A stretch of DNA of 64,000 nt, from positions 91,902 through 155,901 of the forward strand of contig NZ_JAFBFW010000009.1 of NCBI RefSeq assembly GCF_016909495.1, in the 5' to 3' direction. Made by a program: the position numbers and the translations under genes. The first letter of the stretch is position 1, and each line of letters starts with the position of its first letter. The DNA is from Pantoea coffeiphila. GTDB lineage: Bacteria; Pseudomonadota; Gammaproteobacteria; Enterobacterales; Enterobacteriaceae. Under the pieces are notes generated by a model that saw only the letters and a list, made by a program, of their open reading frames with translations, had not been told where the DNA came from and ran no database searches. Shown one piece after another: positions 61,230-64,000 of the stretch.

Positions 61230-62231
61230 GTGGCCACTATGAAAGATGTCGCCCGGCTTGCGGGCGTCTCAACCTCTACCGTATCCCACGTCATTAACAA
61301 CAATCGGTTCGTCAGCGAGACGATCCGAGAGAAGGTCACTTCGGCAATCAGCGAGCTGAACTACGCGCCGTCAGCGCTTGCTCGCAGCCTGAAGCTGAAT
61401 CAGACCCGCACTATCGGCATGCTATTGACCGCCAGCAGCAACCCGTTTTACGCGGAAGTGGTTCGTGGCGTTGAACGCAGCTGTTATGAGCGCGGTTACA
61501 GCCTGATCTTGTGTAATACCGAAGGGGATAAGGACCGTATGGATCGGAGCCTGGAAACGCTGCTGCAAAAGCGCGTTGATGGTTTGCTGATCATGTGCAC
61601 CGAAAGCCATCTGCCTTCAGCAGAGATCCTTGGCCGCTATCCTTCTATTCCTTCGGTGATGATGGACTGGGCACCGTTTGAAGGCGGCAGCGACATCATT
61701 CAGGACAACTCGTTGCTGGGCGGAGAAATGGCGACTCAGCATCTGATTTCCCGCGGCTATACCCGCATTGCCTGTATTGCCGGCCCTCAGGACAAAACGC
61801 CAGCGCGCCTGCGCCTTGAAGGCTATCAGCGTGCGATGGCCACGGCGGAGTTACCGATCCTGCCCGGATATATTGTTGACGGTGATTTTGAGTTTGAAGG
61901 TGGCTTCAACGCCATGCAGCAGCTGTTAACCCTGGACCCGCGACCTCAGGCGGTATTTACCAGTAATGATGCTATGGCCGTTGGCGTTTATCAGGCGCTC
62001 TTCCAGGCCGGGATGACAATTCCGCAGGATATGGCAGTAATGGGATACGATGATATTGAGCTGGCGCGCTATATGACCCCGCCTCTTAGCACTATCCATC
62101 AGCCGAAAGACGAGCTGGGTGAGCTGGCGATTGATACTCTGCTGCACCGGCTGAGTAGCCCCGATGCCAGCCAGCAGCTGCTGGTACTGACACCGGAACT
62201 TATGGCGCGCGCCTCGGTGGGGGAACGCTAA
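61230..62231 (+). CDS. rbsR: ribose operon repressor RbsR (LacI family)
   Basis: The 333-residue repressor opens with a LacI-type helix-turn-helix and hinge ([19 protein letters not shown], then [15 protein letters not shown]). The sugar-binding core has [15 protein letters not shown] and [20 protein letters not shown]. The start is GTG 61230, two bases after rbsK. It should bind the two operators at 56326 and 56403. Its stop codon overlaps the hsrA stop by four bases, tail to tail. Confidence 0.96.
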   Translation: MATMKDVARLAGVSTSTVSHVINNNRFVSETIREKVTSAISELNYAPSALARSLKLNQTRTIGMLLTASSNPFYAEVVRGVERSCYERGYSLILCNTEGDKDRMDRSLETLLQKRVDGLLIMCTESHLPSAEILGRYPSIPSVMMDWAPFEGGSDIIQDNSLLGGEMATQHLISRGYTRIACIAGPQDKTPARLRLEGYQRAMATAELPILPGYIVDGDFEFEGGFNAMQQLLTLDPRPQAVFTSNDAMAVGVYQALFQAGMTIPQDMAVMGYDDIELARYMTPPLSTIHQPKDELGELAIDTLLHRLSSPDASQQLLVLTPELMARASVGER

Positions 62232-63628
62232 GCCTTCTTCTTTTTATCGCGGTCGCTGATCAGGTTGCGGCCGTCTCCTGGTTTCAACAGCAGGAACACC
62301 AGCGCGGAAATCACGGTAATGACGCCCATCGTCAGGAAGGTGGCGTGGAAGTGCTGGAAGGTTGTGCCATCGAAGTTTTCATAAAAGCGCAGGACCGCTG
62401 CGCTAACCGCTACACCAAAACCAATCGCCAGCTGCTGCGTTACCGCCAGCATGCTATTGCCGCTGCTGGCATTGGCATCGGTTAAATCCGCAAGGGTGAT
62501 GGTGTTCATCGCCGTAAACTGGGTAGACATCGCCATCCCGAGAATAAACAGCGGGATTAACATTGCCAGCACGCTCCAGCTCGCTGATTGCAGGGAAAAC
62601 GACGCAATCAACACGCCGATAATCACACTGATACCGACCAGCGTTTTACGATAACCAAACCAGCGCAGAACTCTTGTGACCAGCGATTTTGCCAGAATCG
62701 ATCCCAGCGCCGTCGGGGCCATCATGCATCCGGCGATCAGTGCGGTATAGCCAAAGCCAACCTGTAACATCAGCGGCATAAGAAAAGGAATACAGCCGGT
62801 TCCCAGACGAGAGGCGATATTACCAATGATGCCGACGGAGAACGTGCGGGTTTTAAACATCGGCAATGGCAGCAGCGGAGAAGGGTGGCGGCGGGCGTGC
62901 ACTATATATAGAAGAAGAAGGAGAATACCCCCGACCAGTACGCTCAATGCGATAAGGCTGGAGACGACCCGTTCACCAAACAGCTCGATGCCGCTTGAGA
63001 TCCCAACCAGTCCAAGACCGAACAGCAGAAAGCCCAGCAGGTCGAACCGTCGTTTTGGGGTGGTGAAGTCCGGCATGTATTTGCGCGCATAGATAATGCC
63101 GAGAATTCCAATCGGGATATTGATGAGAAATATCCAGTGCCAGGTTGCCCATGTGACCAATACACCGCCCAACAGAGGGCCCAGTACCGGGCCAATCAGC
63201 CCTGGCATGGTGACAAAGTTGAGTACCGGCAGCAGTTCGCTGCGCGGATAGGCCCGCAGCAGGGCCAGCCGCGCCACCGGCATCATCATCGCGCCGCCGA
63301 CGCCCTGGATAACGCGAGAGATCACCAGCATGCCCAGCGAGTTTGATAGCGCACAGGCCAGGGAACCAAAAGAGAACAGGAAGACGGCAACGATAAACAC
63401 TTTACGTGTGCCGAAGCGATCGGCCAGCCAGCCGCTGACGGGAATCAGCATGGCGACGGTTAAGGTGTAGCTGATGACGGCCGACTGCATGGCCAGCGGT
63501 GAGCGGTTCAGGCTGTGGGCGATAGCGGGCAGAGCGGTGTTGAGAATGGTGGCATCAAGCGCCTGCATAAAGAACGCCATGGCGGCGATCCACGGAAGTC
63601 CGGCCATACTGCGCGCGGATTTTATCAT
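62228..63628 (-). CDS. hsrA: MFS transporter HsrA (YieO), DHA2 type
   Basis: The 466-residue protein has 14 predicted membrane segments. DHA2 marks are [20 protein letters not shown] in helix 1, [13 protein letters not shown] (motif A) and [20 protein letters not shown]. Together with its place beside rbsR and the rRNA operon this identifies HsrA/YieO of E. coli. It is a probable drug or toxic-metabolite exporter; the substrate is not known. In E. coli yieP lies upstream, but it is missing here. Confidence 0.9.
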   Translation of the reverse strand: MIKSARSMAGLPWIAAMAFFMQALDATILNTALPAIAHSLNRSPLAMQSAVISYTLTVAMLIPVSGWLADRFGTRKVFIVAVFLFSFGSLACALSNSLGMLVISRVIQGVGGAMMMPVARLALLRAYPRSELLPVLNFVTMPGLIGPVLGPLLGGVLVTWATWHWIFLINIPIGILGIIYARKYMPDFTTPKRRFDLLGFLLFGLGLVGISSGIELFGERVVSSLIALSVLVGGILLLLLYIVHARRHPSPLLPLPMFKTRTFSVGIIGNIASRLGTGCIPFLMPLMLQVGFGYTALIAGCMMAPTALGSILAKSLVTRVLRWFGYRKTLVGISVIIGVLIASFSLQSASWSVLAMLIPLFILGMAMSTQFTAMNTITLADLTDANASSGNSMLAVTQQLAIGFGVAVSAAVLRFYENFDGTTFQHFHATFLTMGVITVISALVFLLLKPGDGRNLISDRDKKKKA

Positions 63629-63822
63629 TGGTCGTCCTTTTTTAATTGGAAGCCAGCAGAAATCTGCCTGCGGTGCAGCAAGAATAGCATCCCGTATCTC
63701 AATTTTGTGATGGGCGTCTGCTGTTTTCTGGCTATATCTGGGTGATTATTAATCGATTGCTGTATTCTTTTTATTCATCTGGTTAAAAATAAGACGCTCG
63801 GTAATTTATTTGCAATAAAAAC

Positions 63823-63850
63823 TTGTCAGCCGCCAGAAAATCCCTATACT
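63823..63850 (+). promoter_or_regulatory. rrn promoter P1
   Basis: TTGTCA (63823-63828), 16 bases, TATACT (63845-63850) and a GC-rich discriminator GCGCCTCC form the typical rRNA P1 promoter, with A/T-rich UP-element sequence just upstream. It responds to ppGpp in enterobacteria. It reads out of the window to the right. Confidence 0.88.
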
Positions 63851-63856
63851 GCGCCT

Positions 63857-64000
63857 CCACTGACACGGAACAACGGCTTACAGGCCAGCGTGTTAGAGGT
63901 TCAGGAAGTTGTCTGAACCGCCGGAAAAAACTTCTCAAAAAGAAGTTGACTCCGAAGGAGGAAAGCGTAATATACGCCACCTCGCAGCAGATTGCCCCGG
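63857..64000 (+). other. rRNA operon leader, start of an rrn transcription unit
   Basis: The bases from the expected P1 start to the window end show the pre-16S leader, with P2 inside. The 16S gene itself lies beyond base 64000. In E. coli rrnC follows hsrA and yieP in the same direction. Confidence 0.8.
63946..63973 (+). promoter_or_regulatory. rrn promoter P2
   Basis: TTGACT (63946-63951), 16 bases and TAATAT (63968-63973) form the second rRNA promoter, about 123 bases after P1. A hairpin AACTTCT/AGAAGTT lies just ahead (63930-63948). Confidence 0.85.

Overview
The window looks like the origin region of an enterobacterial chromosome. It carries oriC between mnmG and mioC, the complete atpIBEFHAGDC operon, glmUS, pst-phoU, asnC, viaA-ravA, kup, the rbs operon with hsrA, and the promoters of an rRNA operon at the right edge. 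Most proteins match Escherichia coli products almost residue for residue. The order is not that of Escherichia, however. An ovothiol synthase gene (ovoA) sits where asnA would be expected, ygiW-qseBC lies next to kup, and a sugar ABC/GH4 cluster resembling the palatinose genes of Erwinia is present. I infer an Erwinia or close Erwiniaceae relative; this is inference from gene content, not from a database comparison.

Layout. 1-3400: the 3' part of a LysR regulator is cut off by the left edge and is divergent from an AT-rich cassette (74-residue protein, NodU/CmcH-type carbamoyltransferase, HAD phosphatase). 3472-9706 (minus): six genes for a branched-chain-amino-acid-type ABC transporter with an SfnB-type flavin oxidoreductase, behind a sigma-54-type promoter and two identical palindromes. 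10193-13165: yieE, adeP (with a PurR box) and yieH. 13283-20305: a lone PTS EIIB domain, a LysR regulator and a five-gene sugar ABC/GH4 operon, followed by an MFS transporter. 21917-26645: pstSCAB-phoU under two Pho boxes. 26876-30410: an alcohol/aldehyde dehydrogenase pair and a secreted HExxH metallopeptidase. 30538-33902: glmUS. 34070-41219: the ATP synthase operon with its tandem promoters. 41916-46054: rsmG, mnmG, oriC, mioC, asnC. 46173-51358: ovoA, viaA, ravA. 51629-56149: kup, qseC, qseB, ygiW. 56326-62231: rbsDACBKR with two RbsR operators. 62228-63628: hsrA. 63823-64000: rrn P1, P2 and leader.

How it fits together. Most of the window is housekeeping DNA for replication start, energy, cell-wall precursor synthesis, phosphate, potassium and ribose. 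The accessory part is the left 21 kb plus the ADH/ALDH/peptidase segment and ovoA. The strongest candidates for new biology are the carbamoyltransferase cassette and the sigma-54-type SfnB/Liv operon, whose substrates cannot be read from the sequence alone.

Limits: everything here was read by eye, no search or alignment was run, and statements about families rest on recalled motifs and reference proteins.
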